Shown: piece after piece, positions 1 through 7,534 of the stretch
Layout of the letters: every line of letters starts with the position of its first letter
Numbering within the stretch: position 1 is the first letter of the stretch
Source: CAXXOK01 sp964584315
GTDB taxonomy: Bacteria; Bacillota; Clostridia; Christensenellales; Aristaeellaceae
Length of the DNA: 10,021 bases
Assembly (NCBI GenBank): GCA_964584315.1
Contig: CAZOZO010000070.1
Coordinates: 1 to 10,021 of the forward strand
Reading direction: 5' to 3'
Made by a program: the position numbers and the translations under genes
The notes under the pieces: model-generated
Told to the model about the DNA's origin: nothing
Seen by the model: the letters and a program-made list of their open reading frames with translations, nothing else
The model's database searches: none

Positions 1-756
1 TTTGAATTGCAGGTGGAATCCACCTGCGAGGGCAAGCGCATCCTGTGGAACAACAGCGTGCGCATCTACGACGAAAAGCCCACGCGCCTCAGGGCCAGCT
101 TCCGCCAGCGCATCCGCTGGGCGCAGGGCCACTGGTTCGTGTGCTTCAAGAACACGCGGCGGATCTTCCGCGCGCTCAAGGAAAAGCGCATCGGCTTTGG
201 CGAGTTTTTGAGCACGTTTTTGTATGTGTACAGCCTGACGCCCTTTGTGGTGATGCTGATACAGATGCTGCTGGGGCTGGTGACGCAGGTGTGCATCTGG
301 ACGGGGCTGGCCCCCGCGCCGGAGACGGCCATCACCTTTGGCGACTGGTTCGCGGTAAGCTACCCAAGCCTGCTGCTGTTCTTCTACTCGTTCATCCTGC
401 TGTTTTACGTGGCGGACTGGAAGGACAACGGCGTGCGCTTCAACCCCCTGTCGCTGCCGATGAACATCATCAGCCTGGTGCTGAACACCCTGCTGGTGGG
501 CGCCGCGCAGATCTGGGGACTGATCCGCTTCCGCCACCAGAACGTATGGGTCAAGACCACGCACCGCATCAACGCCCCGCACGAGGGCTGCCTGTACGAC
601 CCCGAGGCGGACAACCCCGCCGCCGACAAGCAGGCGCAGCGCCGCGAGCGCATCAAGGCCGTGCGCGTGAAGAAGCATGCCCGCACCGAGCAGCCCGCGC
701 AGACCGACGCCGCGCAGAAGCACCTGAAAGCGGTAGAGAACAGCTATACGGTATAA
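1..756 (+). CDS. Processive glycosyltransferase family 2, C-terminal part (5' truncated)
   Basis: The frame is open from the first base of the window, so the N-terminal GT-A catalytic domain with its DxD motif lies outside. The visible part starts near the end of the catalytic domain and carries QRIRW (fragment residues 36-40), the Q(Q/R)xRW acceptor-site motif of processive GT2 enzymes such as cellulose, hyaluronan and poly-GlcNAc synthases. Three hydrophobic blocks follow, at about residues 66-98, 118-138 and 153-176, and then a WVKTTH segment typical of bacterial membrane GT2 enzymes. The last 55 or so residues are charged and rich in Arg, Lys and Ala, and are probably a cytoplasmic tail. 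The enzyme would polymerise a sugar from a nucleotide-sugar donor at the cytoplasmic membrane; the sugar cannot be told from this part. The LtaS-like gene lies 134 bp downstream on the same strand. Family assignment is firm, substrate unknown. Confidence 0.88.
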   Translation, partial: FELQVESTCEGKRILWNNSVRIYDEKPTRLRASFRQRIRWAQGHWFVCFKNTRRIFRALKEKRIGFGEFLSTFLYVYSLTPFVVMLIQMLLGLVTQVCIWTGLAPAPETAITFGDWFAVSYPSLLLFFYSFILLFYVADWKDNGVRFNPLSLPMNIISLVLNTLLVGAAQIWGLIRFRHQNVWVKTTHRINAPHEGCLYDPEADNPAADKQAQRRERIKAVRVKKHARTEQPAQTDAAQKHLKAVENSYTV

Positions 757-763
757 AACGCAT

Positions 764-865
764 TCAAACCACGCGCGCAGGGCCATGCGGCCGAAAGGCA
801 CGCGGGCGGCGGCCTTGTGCAAAGCGCCAAGCGCTTGCGAAGGCCAGCCCATGACCGTGGTTTGA
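764..865. repeat. Widely spaced 10-bp inverted repeat between the GT2 and LtaS-like genes
   Basis: TCAAACCACG at 764-773 is the exact reverse complement of CGTGGTTTGA at 856-865, 82 bp apart. The GC-rich interior contains the smaller palindrome CAAGCGCTTG. It fills most of the 134-bp gap between two co-oriented genes. It could fold as a long-range stem in the transcript or mark the ends of a small repeat, but no T-tract follows, so it is not called a terminator. Confidence 0.35.
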
Positions 866-890
866 CGGAGGATAAAGCGAGGCACGCCCG

Positions 891-2792
891 ATGAAGTCGG
901 TTCTAAGCGTTGTTCGCACCCTTTTTCTGTGGCCGCCGGTGTGGCGGCTCACGCGCTGGCTGGCCATCGGCTGGGCGGCGCTGGACATACCCAAGCTGCT
1001 GAGACGCATATGCGCTTGGCGGCCCCACGCACTGGTCGCGCTGGGGCTGCTGAGCGCTTTCTTGACCCTGCAGACGCTGCGGTTTTCCTCCATCTACGCG
1101 GATTGGGGGCTGGCGCTGGGCTTTTTGGGCAAGCCGCTGCTGTTTGCGCTCAACTGGCTGCCGGTGGCGGGCGGGCTGTACCTTTTGTACTTTATCACGG
1201 GCAGGCCGCACCTTGCCTACGCGCTCACGTGCCTGCCGGTGCTGGCGCTGGCGCTAATCAACTACTATAAGCTTTTGCTGCGGGGCGACCCGCTGCTGTT
1301 TGTGGATATCCGGTTGATCGGCGAGGCGACGGCCATCGGCGGGCGCTATACGTTCACGCTGACGGGCGGGGTGGTGATGGCCGCGCTGCTGGCGGTGGGG
1401 CTGGTGGTGCTGCTCTGCCGCCGCTACCGCGCGCCGATGCGCCCGCGTGCCCGCCAGCGGCTGTTGGGCGGGTTTTTGTGCGCGGCGCTGCTGTTTGGCT
1501 ATGCGCGGCTGCTGCTGCCCAGTGACGCGCTGTATGGCAGCACGGGCCTGAGCGTGGGGTGGATGCCCATGCAGAGCTATGTGGCGCACGGGGTGACGTA
1601 TCCCTTTTTGCGCAGCGCCGCGGCTGCGGCGGAGACCCCGCCGGATGGCTACGACGAGCAGAAGGCCGCCGCTTTGCTTGCCCCGTACCGGGACGCGGAC
1701 ATCCCCGACGGGGAAAAGGTGAACATCATCGGCATCATGCTGGAGGCGTTTGGCGACCTGAGCACGCTCAAGGGGCTGGACTTTGTGGCCGACCCGTATG
1801 CGGACTGGCACCGGCTGGCGGCGGAGGGCTACAGCGGCGAGCTGGTGACCAACATCTTCGCGGGGGAAACGGTCAATACCGAGCGCGCGTTTTTGACCGG
1901 CTACCTTGACCCGACGGACAACTTCCGCGCGCCGGCGAGCAGCTTTGTGTGGTATCTGAAGGGGCAGGGCTACCGCACGCAGGGCAGCCACCCGGGCAAC
2001 AACTGGTTTTATAACCGGCTGAACGTGAACCGATACTTCGGGTTTGACGATTATGACTTTTACGAGAATCGCTACCGGCTGTACATCAAGGGCGCGAAGA
2101 TACTGCCGGACGCGAAATTCATGCCCACGCTCCTGTACGACTACCGGATCAGCCGCGCGGCGGGCAAGCCGCTGTTCAGCTTTCATGTGACATACCAGAA
2201 CCACGGGCCGTATGAGGTGACCAAGCAGTACGATACGCCGTACCTGGCGTGGCGGGACGGCTTTGACGAGGCGAATTACAACATTGCCAACAACTACTTG
2301 AGCGGCGTGGCCGAGACGGGGCGGCAGCTCAGCAAGCTGGCCGAGTACTTCCGCAACGAGGACGAGCCGGTGGTACTGGTGCTGTTTGGCGACCATAAGC
2401 CGTGGTGGGGCGACGGCAACGCGACGTATAAGATGTTTGGGGTCAATTTGGACAGGGGCACGGACGAGGGCTTTTACGATTATTTTTGCACGCCGTACAT
2501 CATATGGGCCAACGACGCGGCCAAGAAGGCGACGGGGTGCGACTTTACGGGGGACGGCGGGCGGATCGGGCCGAGTTTTCTGATGGAACGGCTGTTCACC
2601 CTGATGGGGTGGGAGGGGCCAAAGTATATGCAGGCGATCAGGGCGCTGGAGAAGGAGACGACGTTCGTGAACCGGGAGCGGTGGCTGGAGAATGGGAAGC
2701 TGACGGGGCGGACGGAGGATGGACAGGAGCCGCAGTGGCTGCGGGCGTTTCGGTGGGTAGAATACTATGAGAAGAATCGGATGAAGGAATAG
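891..2792 (+). CDS. LtaS-like sulfatase-fold membrane transferase (lipoteichoic acid synthase/phosphoglycerol transferase family)
   Basis: The product is 633 aa, the usual length of LtaS-type enzymes. About five N-terminal transmembrane helices (roughly residues 45-63, 77-100, 108-125, 158-177 and 190-206) precede an extracellular sulfatase-fold domain. Residues matching the LtaS active site can be seen. E285 in IGIMLEAFGD is a metal ligand. T327 in AGETVNTERAF is the catalytic threonine that would carry the phosphoglycerol intermediate. D501-H502 in LFGDHKPWWGD are further metal ligands. HPGNNWFYNR and FHVTYQNHGPY are also family hallmarks. Known members transfer glycerol-phosphate from phosphatidylglycerol to a glycolipid or glycan outside the membrane. 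The ATG at 891 has GAGG at 879-882. Following a processive GT2 gene, it may decorate that glycan or make a separate teichoic-acid-like polymer; this is inference. It could instead be a phosphoethanolamine-type relative. Confidence 0.88.
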   Translation: MKSVLSVVRTLFLWPPVWRLTRWLAIGWAALDIPKLLRRICAWRPHALVALGLLSAFLTLQTLRFSSIYADWGLALGFLGKPLLFALNWLPVAGGLYLLYFITGRPHLAYALTCLPVLALALINYYKLLLRGDPLLFVDIRLIGEATAIGGRYTFTLTGGVVMAALLAVGLVVLLCRRYRAPMRPRARQRLLGGFLCAALLFGYARLLLPSDALYGSTGLSVGWMPMQSYVAHGVTYPFLRSAAAAAETPPDGYDEQKAAALLAPYRDADIPDGEKVNIIGIMLEAFGDLSTLKGLDFVADPYADWHRLAAEGYSGELVTNIFAGETVNTERAFLTGYLDPTDNFRAPASSFVWYLKGQGYRTQGSHPGNNWFYNRLNVNRYFGFDDYDFYENRYRLYIKGAKILPDAKFMPTLLYDYRISRAAGKPLFSFHVTYQNHGPYEVTKQYDTPYLAWRDGFDEANYNIANNYLSGVAETGRQLSKLAEYFRNEDEPVVLVLFGDHKPWWGDGNATYKMFGVNLDRGTDEGFYDYFCTPYIIWANDAAKKATGCDFTGDGGRIGPSFLMERLFTLMGWEGPKYMQAIRALEKETTFVNRERWLENGKLTGRTEDGQEPQWLRAFRWVEYYEKNRMKE

Positions 2793-2810
2793 AGGGAAAA
2801 GAATCATAAG

Positions 2811-3507
2811 GGGTCAAGGGCCAATGGCCCTTGCGGGGTTTGGGGCGGCGACCCAAAAAGGCTGCGCCGCAGCGCACAGAGCGTAAGCGAGCGGTCAGCC
2901 GCGCAGCGGCTGCGATGCGAGCGGCTATGGCAGCCGGCTTGGCATATGCACTCACCCCGTTCCAAGGGGGAGGTTGGGAGGGGGACGAAGTCCCATTCCC
3001 AAAGGAGGCAGAGCCGACGTTGCGATGCGAGCGGCGGTTGCCTGTTGCAAAATTGGACACAGTGCCCCTGCCAAAAATCACGCGGCGGGGGCTTTGCCGT
3101 ATCAGGGCGGGCCACCCATGAACATTACCGTTACGCCAACCTGCAACAAACGCCCCATGTCGCTTGACTTCACGGGGAAAATGGGTCATACTTCTGGGTG
3201 AGATGGACGTATTTTGTCCCGCAGGACGCAGGGCAACAATTGCCTGTTTTCCAGCTTTACACGCTGGGACGGGGTTGGCGTATGAAGCTTGATTGGCGGC
3301 AATCGCCGCTCGCTCACGTTTATGCGCGGCGGCGCAGGCTTTTTGGGGCGCCGCCCCAAACCCCGCAAGGGCCATTGTCCGGTCGGTTTGACCGTCGTGC
3401 AGGGCACTGCCTTGCCCTGCACTCGTCAAACCTCACACCTGCGGGTCGCTCGCCGCTACGCGACGTTGCCCACTGGGCAAACGCTTCCCTCCGGTGCCCT
3501 TGACCCC
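2811..3507. repeat. Composite inverted-repeat element (about 75-bp arms, 11-bp terminal inverted repeat)
   Basis: Positions 2819-2870 and 3329-3380 are reverse complements at 49 of 52 positions. The similarity continues more weakly outwards to 2894 and 3306. In addition GGGTCAAGGG at 2811-2820 (with one more G at 2810) is the reverse complement of CCCTTGACCC at 3497-3506 (with C at 3507), giving the stretch matching ends. No transposase is encoded, so if mobile it would be non-autonomous. It separates the envelope-polymer genes from the acyltransferase unit. No clear target-site duplication is visible at the ends. It may equally be two oppositely oriented copies of a dispersed repeat. Confidence 0.6.
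3164..3192 (+). promoter_or_regulatory. Possible sigma-A-type promoter inside the repeat-rich stretch
   Basis: TTGACT at 3164-3169 matches 5 of 6 bases of the -35 consensus. After a 17-bp spacer, CATACT at 3187-3192 matches 4 of 6 of the -10 consensus. A transcript would start near 3199 and give the acyltransferase gene a leader of about 340 nt. In a sequence this GC-rich the combination stands out, but chance is not excluded. Confidence 0.3.
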
Positions 3508-3542
3508 CCTTTTTCCTCTATTCTCCCTTACAGGAGGCTACC

Positions 3543-5030
3543 ATGCCCAAACCACGCCCATGGGCCCTCAAGGCGCAGCAGCTCTTCACCCCCGCCGAAC
3601 AATCGCTGCTGACCCCCTACCTTGCCGACGTGCGCGCGCGCATCGACCTGCGCCAGCGTTTCGTCGACCCCATGATGATCGACCATGTGCTCGCCCTCAA
3701 ATGGTATACCGAGCACGGCCTTACGCTGCCCGACGCCATCGCCCGCCTTGACCCCGCCCAGCTGGGCGATTTCTACCTGCGCGAGCGCACCGCCTGGTAC
3801 CCGCTGGATACCGCCGCCAAGGTGTACCCCCTGAGCATGGGCCTCAAGCGGATGATGATGTTCCGCATGAGCTTTTACCTGAAACAACCCGTGGAGCCAC
3901 TCATTTTGCAGATGGCCCTCACCTATACCGTCAAACGCTTCCCCTACTTCGCCACCACCATCAAGTGCGGCTTCTTCTGGCACTACATCGACAGCGCCAT
4001 GCGCCGCTACGCCGCCCGCCCCGAGACCAAGCCGCCCTGCGCGCCCATGCGCCTGAACGCCATCTCCAGCCCTACGTTCCGCGTGGTGTACTTTGGCAAC
4101 CGCGTGAGCGTGGAGTTTTTCCATGTGCTGACCGACGGCACCGGCGCGGGCATCTTCCTGCGCACGCTGCTGCGCGAATACCTGCGCCTGCTGGGCACCG
4201 ACGTGCCGCTGGGCGAGGGCATGTTCTCCCTTGCGGAAGCACCCGACCCCCGCGAGTGGACGGACGATTTTTTGATCGCGGACAAGCACCCCTCGCCCGA
4301 GGGCTTCGGCGACAAGCTGGCTCTGCAGCTGCGCGGCCTGCCCTCGCTGGAGCAGCCCAGCCGTGTGCTGCACTTTAACCTTTCGGTGGCGGCGCTGCTC
4401 AAAAAGGCGCGTGAAAAGGGCGTGACCATTACCGTGCTGCTGCTGGGGGTGATGATGCTCGCCCTCAAGGAGGCCGCCGAGCCCCACGGCGGCAAGCGCA
4501 AGCTGCAGGTGCAGCTGCCCGTGAACATGCGCAAGTTTTACGAAAGCCGCACGCTTCGCAACTTCAGCATGTACTGCTCCATCCGCCTGCACCCCGTGGA
4601 GATCACGGGGCTGGACGCGATCCTGCCCAAGCTTAATGCGCAGGTGTGCGAGGGCACCAGCAAGGAGAGCCTCGACCGCACCATGACCCTTTCGCGCAAG
4701 CTGGTGCGCTACCTGCGCTTTATCCCGCTGATCATCAAGCGGCCCATCGCGTACCTGATCTACGGGCACATGAGCGACGGGGTGTTCACCACCACGTTTT
4801 CCAACCTGGGGGTCATCGCCCTGCCCGAGGCCATGCAGCCGTATGTGGAGAAGTTCGACATGGTGCTGGGGCCGCCCATCAAAAACCGTGCCGTGTGCTC
4901 CATGTGCAGCTACGGCGACCGCGCGGTGTTCACCGTGGTCAAAAACACGGCGCTGCCCGTGTTTGAAAACGCACTGTACGCCCAGCTGGTAAAGCTGGGG
5001 CTGGAGCCCTATGTAGAGGGCACGCACTGA
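3543..5030 (+). CDS. HxxxDG acyltransferase, alcohol acetyltransferase/condensation-domain superfamily
   Basis: The product is 495 aa. H194-V-L-T-D198-G199, within EFFHVLTDGTGAGIFL, is the HxxxDG catalytic motif of CoA- or carrier-dependent acyltransferases (chloramphenicol acetyltransferase, PapA5, NRPS condensation and alcohol acetyltransferase families); the histidine acts as general base. The C-terminal FSNLG (residues 419-423) fits the second-lobe motif of the alcohol acetyltransferase group. No signal peptide or transmembrane helix is evident, so it is probably cytosolic or membrane-associated. The ATG at 3543 has AGGAGG at 3532-3537. A small membrane protein gene lies 52 bp downstream with its own strong ribosome binding site, suggesting a two-gene unit. 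Substrate is unknown; a lipid or envelope glycan acceptor is possible given the upstream genes. The free-standing single domain, without a carrier protein or adenylation domain, argues against a peptide synthetase role. Confidence 0.78.
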   Translation: MPKPRPWALKAQQLFTPAEQSLLTPYLADVRARIDLRQRFVDPMMIDHVLALKWYTEHGLTLPDAIARLDPAQLGDFYLRERTAWYPLDTAAKVYPLSMGLKRMMMFRMSFYLKQPVEPLILQMALTYTVKRFPYFATTIKCGFFWHYIDSAMRRYAARPETKPPCAPMRLNAISSPTFRVVYFGNRVSVEFFHVLTDGTGAGIFLRTLLREYLRLLGTDVPLGEGMFSLAEAPDPREWTDDFLIADKHPSPEGFGDKLALQLRGLPSLEQPSRVLHFNLSVAALLKKAREKGVTITVLLLGVMMLALKEAAEPHGGKRKLQVQLPVNMRKFYESRTLRNFSMYCSIRLHPVEITGLDAILPKLNAQVCEGTSKESLDRTMTLSRKLVRYLRFIPLIIKRPIAYLIYGHMSDGVFTTTFSNLGVIALPEAMQPYVEKFDMVLGPPIKNRAVCSMCSYGDRAVFTVVKNTALPVFENALYAQLVKLGLEPYVEGTH

Positions 5031-5082
5031 CGTGCGCCCCGCCACCGCTGCGCCCTACGCCCCGCCCAAAGGAGGCACGCCC

Positions 5083-5667
5083 ATGAAGGTGCCCAACATG
5101 CAGGTGCACGTGACCTACCCGGAGATTCCCCCCCACAGCTTTTGGCGGCGCAATCGCCGTGAGCTGATGCGCGGGCTGTTCGTGTTCCTCGCGTATGCGT
5201 GCGGGCTGGTGAACATCGCCATCGGCGGCCAGCCGTGGGCGCTGGCGGCCATCGGCGGCCTTTTGGTGCTGTGGATCATGTTTTTTTATCGGCCGCTGGT
5301 GGAAAACACCGTGATCAAGAAGCTGACCGACGTGGGCGGCGCGGTGTGCCTGTACCTGTTTTTGCTGGACGGCATCTTCGGCGGCAACTGGAGCGGCTTT
5401 GTGGCGCCCATCGTGTTCTTCGCGGACCTGACCATCGCGGGCACGTACTTCCTTGCGTATTTCAACAAGGAGAAGCGCAACTTTTTACCCCTGTTTGAGC
5501 TGACGCTGGCGGGGCTTGTGGCCATCTTCTGCGGGCTGGTGGGCTGGCGAAAGCTGGACTGGCCGCTGATCGTGGTGGGCTCGGTCAGTTTGGCGCTGGT
5601 GGTGCTGACCGCCGCGCTGCACTGGAAAGAGATACGGGTGGAGTTTGAGAAGAAGATGCACCTGTAG
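5083..5667 (+). CDS. Six-helix membrane protein, possibly DUF6320 family
   Basis: The product is 194 aa. A short polar N-terminus (YPEIPPHSFWRRNRRE) is followed by about six hydrophobic helices near residues 29-48, 52-68, 84-99, 105-126, 136-154 and 161-179, and a charged C-terminal tail. I chose the ATG at 5083 because AAAGGAGG ends 7 bases upstream (5068-5075). An in-frame upstream start is possible but lies right behind the acyltransferase stop and has no ribosome binding site. Proteins of this shape next to alcohol-acetyltransferase-like genes are, from memory, assigned to DUF6320, often with an N-terminal zinc ribbon; that ribbon is absent here (no CxxC pair). Function is unknown. Inference: it may anchor the acyltransferase at the membrane or move an acyl donor or product, since the two genes are 52 bp apart and share a terminator. 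Confidence 0.72.
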   Translation: MKVPNMQVHVTYPEIPPHSFWRRNRRELMRGLFVFLAYACGLVNIAIGGQPWALAAIGGLLVLWIMFFYRPLVENTVIKKLTDVGGAVCLYLFLLDGIFGGNWSGFVAPIVFFADLTIAGTYFLAYFNKEKRNFLPLFELTLAGLVAIFCGLVGWRKLDWPLIVVGSVSLALVVLTAALHWKEIRVEFEKKMHL

Positions 5668-5692
5668 AAGCCTGACGAAAGAGATAGGAAAT

Positions 5693-5724
5693 GGCCGCGC
5701 CGATGAACCGGCGCGGCCTTTGTT
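5693..5724 (+). terminator. Intrinsic terminator after the acyltransferase/membrane protein unit
   Basis: GGCCGCGCCG (5693-5702) and CGGCGCGGCC (5709-5718) form a perfect 10-bp stem with the loop ATGAAC, followed by TTTGTTTG. It starts 25 bp after the stop codon at 5667 and sits between convergent genes, so it may also help stop transcription from the transporter gene on the other strand, although the T-tract there is poor. Confidence 0.85.
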
Positions 5725-5757
5725 TGTGAACGAAACAGGTCGGGGGGGCACCGCGTG

Positions 5758-6702
5758 TCAGGCGGCCTGCCTGTCGCTGAGGGCGGTTTGCCGCTTCCTT
5801 CCCGGCAGCTGTGCCAGCACGATGCCCGCCATCAGCAGCGCGCAGCCGAAAAGTTCTCGCGCGGTGAGCGTTTCGCCCAGCAGCACCCAGCCTGCCAGCA
5901 CCGCGAACACGCTCTCCAGGCACATGATGAGGGAGGCGACGGCGGGGTCGGTATCGCGCTGGGCAACCATTTGCAAAGTGTAGCCCATGCCGCCGCTCAA
6001 AACGCCCGCGTACAGGATGGGCACCCAGCCGGAAAGCAGCGCGGAGAGGGTGGGCTTCTCGGTCAGGAGCATCATCACGGCGCACAGGGCGGAGGCGACG
6101 AAAAACTGCAAGCAGCTCATGCGCACGCAGTCCGTCTTGGGGGAGAAGTGGTCGATCACCAGAATGTGCACGGTAAAGGCCGCGGCGCACAGCAGCAGGT
6201 ACAGATCGCCCAGCCCCACGGTCAGCGCCTCGGTCACGCACAGCAGAAATAGCCCCGCCACGCTTAGCAGCACGGCCAGCCAGATGTTGCGGCGCACCAC
6301 GCGGCCAAACAGAAGGCCGCTCAGGGGCACCAGCACGATGTACATGGCGGTGACGAAGCCTGCCTTGCCCGCGCTGGTCTCCTTAATGCCCAGCTGCTGC
6401 AGGCTGGAGCCCACGAACAGCGCCGCGCCGCAGCACACGCCGCCGATGAGCAGCGTGCGGCGGGCCGCGGGGGGCAGGTCGCGAAAGCGCCGCGGGGCAG
6501 CCGCCGCGCCGCCGCGCTTTTGCTCCAGCGCGTCTAAAAGGCGGATGGCGGGCAGCAGTGCCAGCGCGGCCACCAGTGTGCGCGCGGCGTTGAAGGTGAA
6601 GGGGCCCATCGAGTCCATGGCGACGTCCTGCGCCACGAAGGCGATGCCCCAGATGAAGGCGGTAAGCAGCAGCAGGAGGTTCGCGCGCAGGGCTTTGCTC
6701 AT
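5758..6702 (-). CDS. DMT superfamily transporter, EamA type
   Basis: The product is 314 aa and has ten predicted helices arranged as two EamA repeats, the standard size and topology. The first helix carries LLLLTAFIWGIAFVAQ, typical of the family's start. TSAGKAGFVTAMYIVLVP lies at the end of repeat one, and LESVFAVLAGWVLLGE is the matching signature of repeat two. Family members export or take up small metabolites such as amino acids or nucleobases; the substrate cannot be predicted. I chose the ATG at 6700-6702, preceded by AAAGGA (complement of 6710-6715). A frame extension of 23 residues upstream lacks hydrophobic character and a ribosome binding site. It is convergent with the upstream membrane protein gene and appears to be a single-gene unit, 342 bp downstream of rpiB and beyond that gene's terminator. 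Confidence 0.9.
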   Translation of the reverse strand: MSKALRANLLLLLTAFIWGIAFVAQDVAMDSMGPFTFNAARTLVAALALLPAIRLLDALEQKRGGAAAAPRRFRDLPPAARRTLLIGGVCCGAALFVGSSLQQLGIKETSAGKAGFVTAMYIVLVPLSGLLFGRVVRRNIWLAVLLSVAGLFLLCVTEALTVGLGDLYLLLCAAAFTVHILVIDHFSPKTDCVRMSCLQFFVASALCAVMMLLTEKPTLSALLSGWVPILYAGVLSGGMGYTLQMVAQRDTDPAVASLIMCLESVFAVLAGWVLLGETLTARELFGCALLMAGIVLAQLPGRKRQTALSDRQAA

Positions 6703-6995
6703 GGTAACGTCCTTTCGTGCGCAAGGGATGCCTGCGCAGGGCTTTTGCGGGAATAATGGCCGAAGCCTCACGTAGCGAAGGAAGGCCGCGTGCTGCCGGA
6801 GCGGGCAATGGGCGGCGTGGCCGTGGGCACGGCTGCCGGATGAACCGACCGCAAACCGTTATGCGGAAGGTTGTGGCGGCCTCATGCCTTGGCGGGGTGC
6901 GGCAAGGCTTTGCACCAAGCGCAGAGGGACGCCGGAGGGCGAAGGCCCGCAAGGCTGAAACGCCGCCGCTGGCGCGCGCGGCCCCTGTCGATATG
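6703..6995. other. GC-rich intergenic stretch upstream of the transporter gene
   Basis: I see no gene and no convincing promoter. It must hold the leader of the transporter gene, whose ribosome binding site is the complement of 6710-6715. Small palindromes such as GCCGTG/CACGGC near 6819-6833 are present. The open frames here are Arg/Gly/Ala-rich and look spurious. Confidence 0.5.
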
Positions 6996-7021
6996 AAAAG
7001 GGCGCACCGCAGGGGCGCGCC
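6996..7021 (-). terminator. Intrinsic terminator after rpiB
   Basis: Read on the minus strand, GGCGCGCC (7014-7021) pairs with GGTGCGCC (7001-7008) through eight pairs including one G-U, with a 5-nt loop. C and TTTT (complement of 6996-6999) then follow. A second hairpin, GGCCGC-CCCC-GCGGCC, lies right after the rpiB stop at about 7027-7042 and lacks a T-tract. Confidence 0.6.
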
Positions 7022-7044
7022 GCTTGGGCCGCGGGGGCGGCCTT

Positions 7045-7497
7045 TTACTTTTGCAGGGTGCCGCCCGCGTCCAGCGTCATGATCTGGCCTACGCGGCGGG
7101 CGTGGCGGTCGCCGTTGAACTGGCCGGTCACGAAGGTCTTGACCAGCAGCTTGGCCACCTCGCTGCCCACGACCCGCGCGCCGATGGCCAGCATGTTGGC
7201 GTCGTTATGTTCGCGGCTCATGAGGGCGGAGTAGACATCCGAGCAGATGACGCAGCGGATGCCCGCCACCTTGTTGGCCGCGATGCCGATGCCAACGCCC
7301 GTGCCGCACATCACGATGCCCAGCTCGCACTCGCCGCCGGCGACGGCGCGGGCGGCCAGCTCGCCATAGACGGGGTAATCCACACTGTCATGGCTGAAGG
7401 TGCCAAAATCCTTGTAGGGGAGGCCCAGCTCGTTCAGCGCGTCGATCACGAAGGGCTTTACGTCGATACCGGCATGGTCGCAGGCGATGGCGATCAA
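7045..7497 (-). CDS. rpiB: Ribose-5-phosphate isomerase B (LacAB/RpiB family)
   Basis: The 150-aa product has the normal RpiB length. It interconverts ribose 5-phosphate and ribulose 5-phosphate in the non-oxidative pentose phosphate pathway, in the cytosol. Family motifs visible are CDHAG (residues 6-10), DYPVYG (40-45), GIVMCGTGVGIGIAANK with the catalytic-base cysteine C64, SREHNDANMLAIGARVV with H97, and HARRVGQI near the C-terminus. LacA/LacB and allose-6-phosphate isomerases share the fold, so a related sugar-phosphate substrate is possible. The start is TTG at 7495-7497: translation from there gives the canonical IAIACDHAG beginning, GGAAG (complement of 7507-7511) lies 9 bases upstream, and no in-frame ATG or GTG is available. 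It sits 37 bp downstream of the GGDEF-like gene on the same strand, almost certainly in one operon. Confidence 0.95.
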   Translation of the reverse strand: MIAIACDHAGIDVKPFVIDALNELGLPYKDFGTFSHDSVDYPVYGELAARAVAGGECELGIVMCGTGVGIGIAANKVAGIRCVICSDVYSALMSREHNDANMLAIGARVVGSEVAKLLVKTFVTGQFNGDRHARRVGQIMTLDAGGTLQK

Positions 7498-7534
7498 GAT
7501 GCGTCGCTTCCTTTCAGGTGTTGGGTTGGAGCGG

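Larger units (their letters stand above)
2793..3542. other. 750-bp gene-free stretch built from hairpins and inverted repeats
   Basis: I find no credible gene in this stretch. Short open frames exist in several frames on both strands, but they have no ribosome binding sites, no recognisable domains, and Arg/Pro-rich low-complexity translations. Hairpins are dense. CAAGGGCC/GGCCCTTG has an AAT loop (2815-2833). TTTGGGGC/GCCCCAAA spans 3342-3360. GTGCAGGGCA/TGCCCTGCAC has a 6-nt loop (3397-3422). TTGCCC/GGGCAA lies around 3467-3481. The 14-mer GCGATGCGAGCGGC occurs near 2911 and again near 3023. None of the hairpins has a proper T-tract. The region looks like dispersed intergenic repeat units, not a decayed gene. 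Confidence 0.7.

Noticed and set aside
1254..2807. Long minus-strand open frame of 517 codons opposite the LtaS-like gene
   Set aside because: It is antisense to a gene with clear active-site motifs. The translation is rich in Arg, His and Gln with no domain, as expected when GC-biased third positions remove stops on the other strand.
2815..2833. Hairpin CAAGGGCC/GGCCCTTG as terminator of the LtaS-like gene
   Set aside because: The stem is perfect and well placed, but no T-run follows and the same sequence recurs inverted downstream, so it is treated as part of the repeat.
2638..3429. Small open frames in the repeat-rich stretch, including one of 263 codons on the minus strand
   Set aside because: They run through inverted repeats and into the end of the LtaS-like gene, lack ribosome binding sites, and their translations are typical of mis-annotated intergenic repeats.
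3528..5045. Minus-strand open frame of 505 codons opposite the acyltransferase
   Set aside because: It mirrors the real gene almost end to end, is His/Gly/Val-rich, and has no motif. The plus strand has AGGAGG and HxxxDG.
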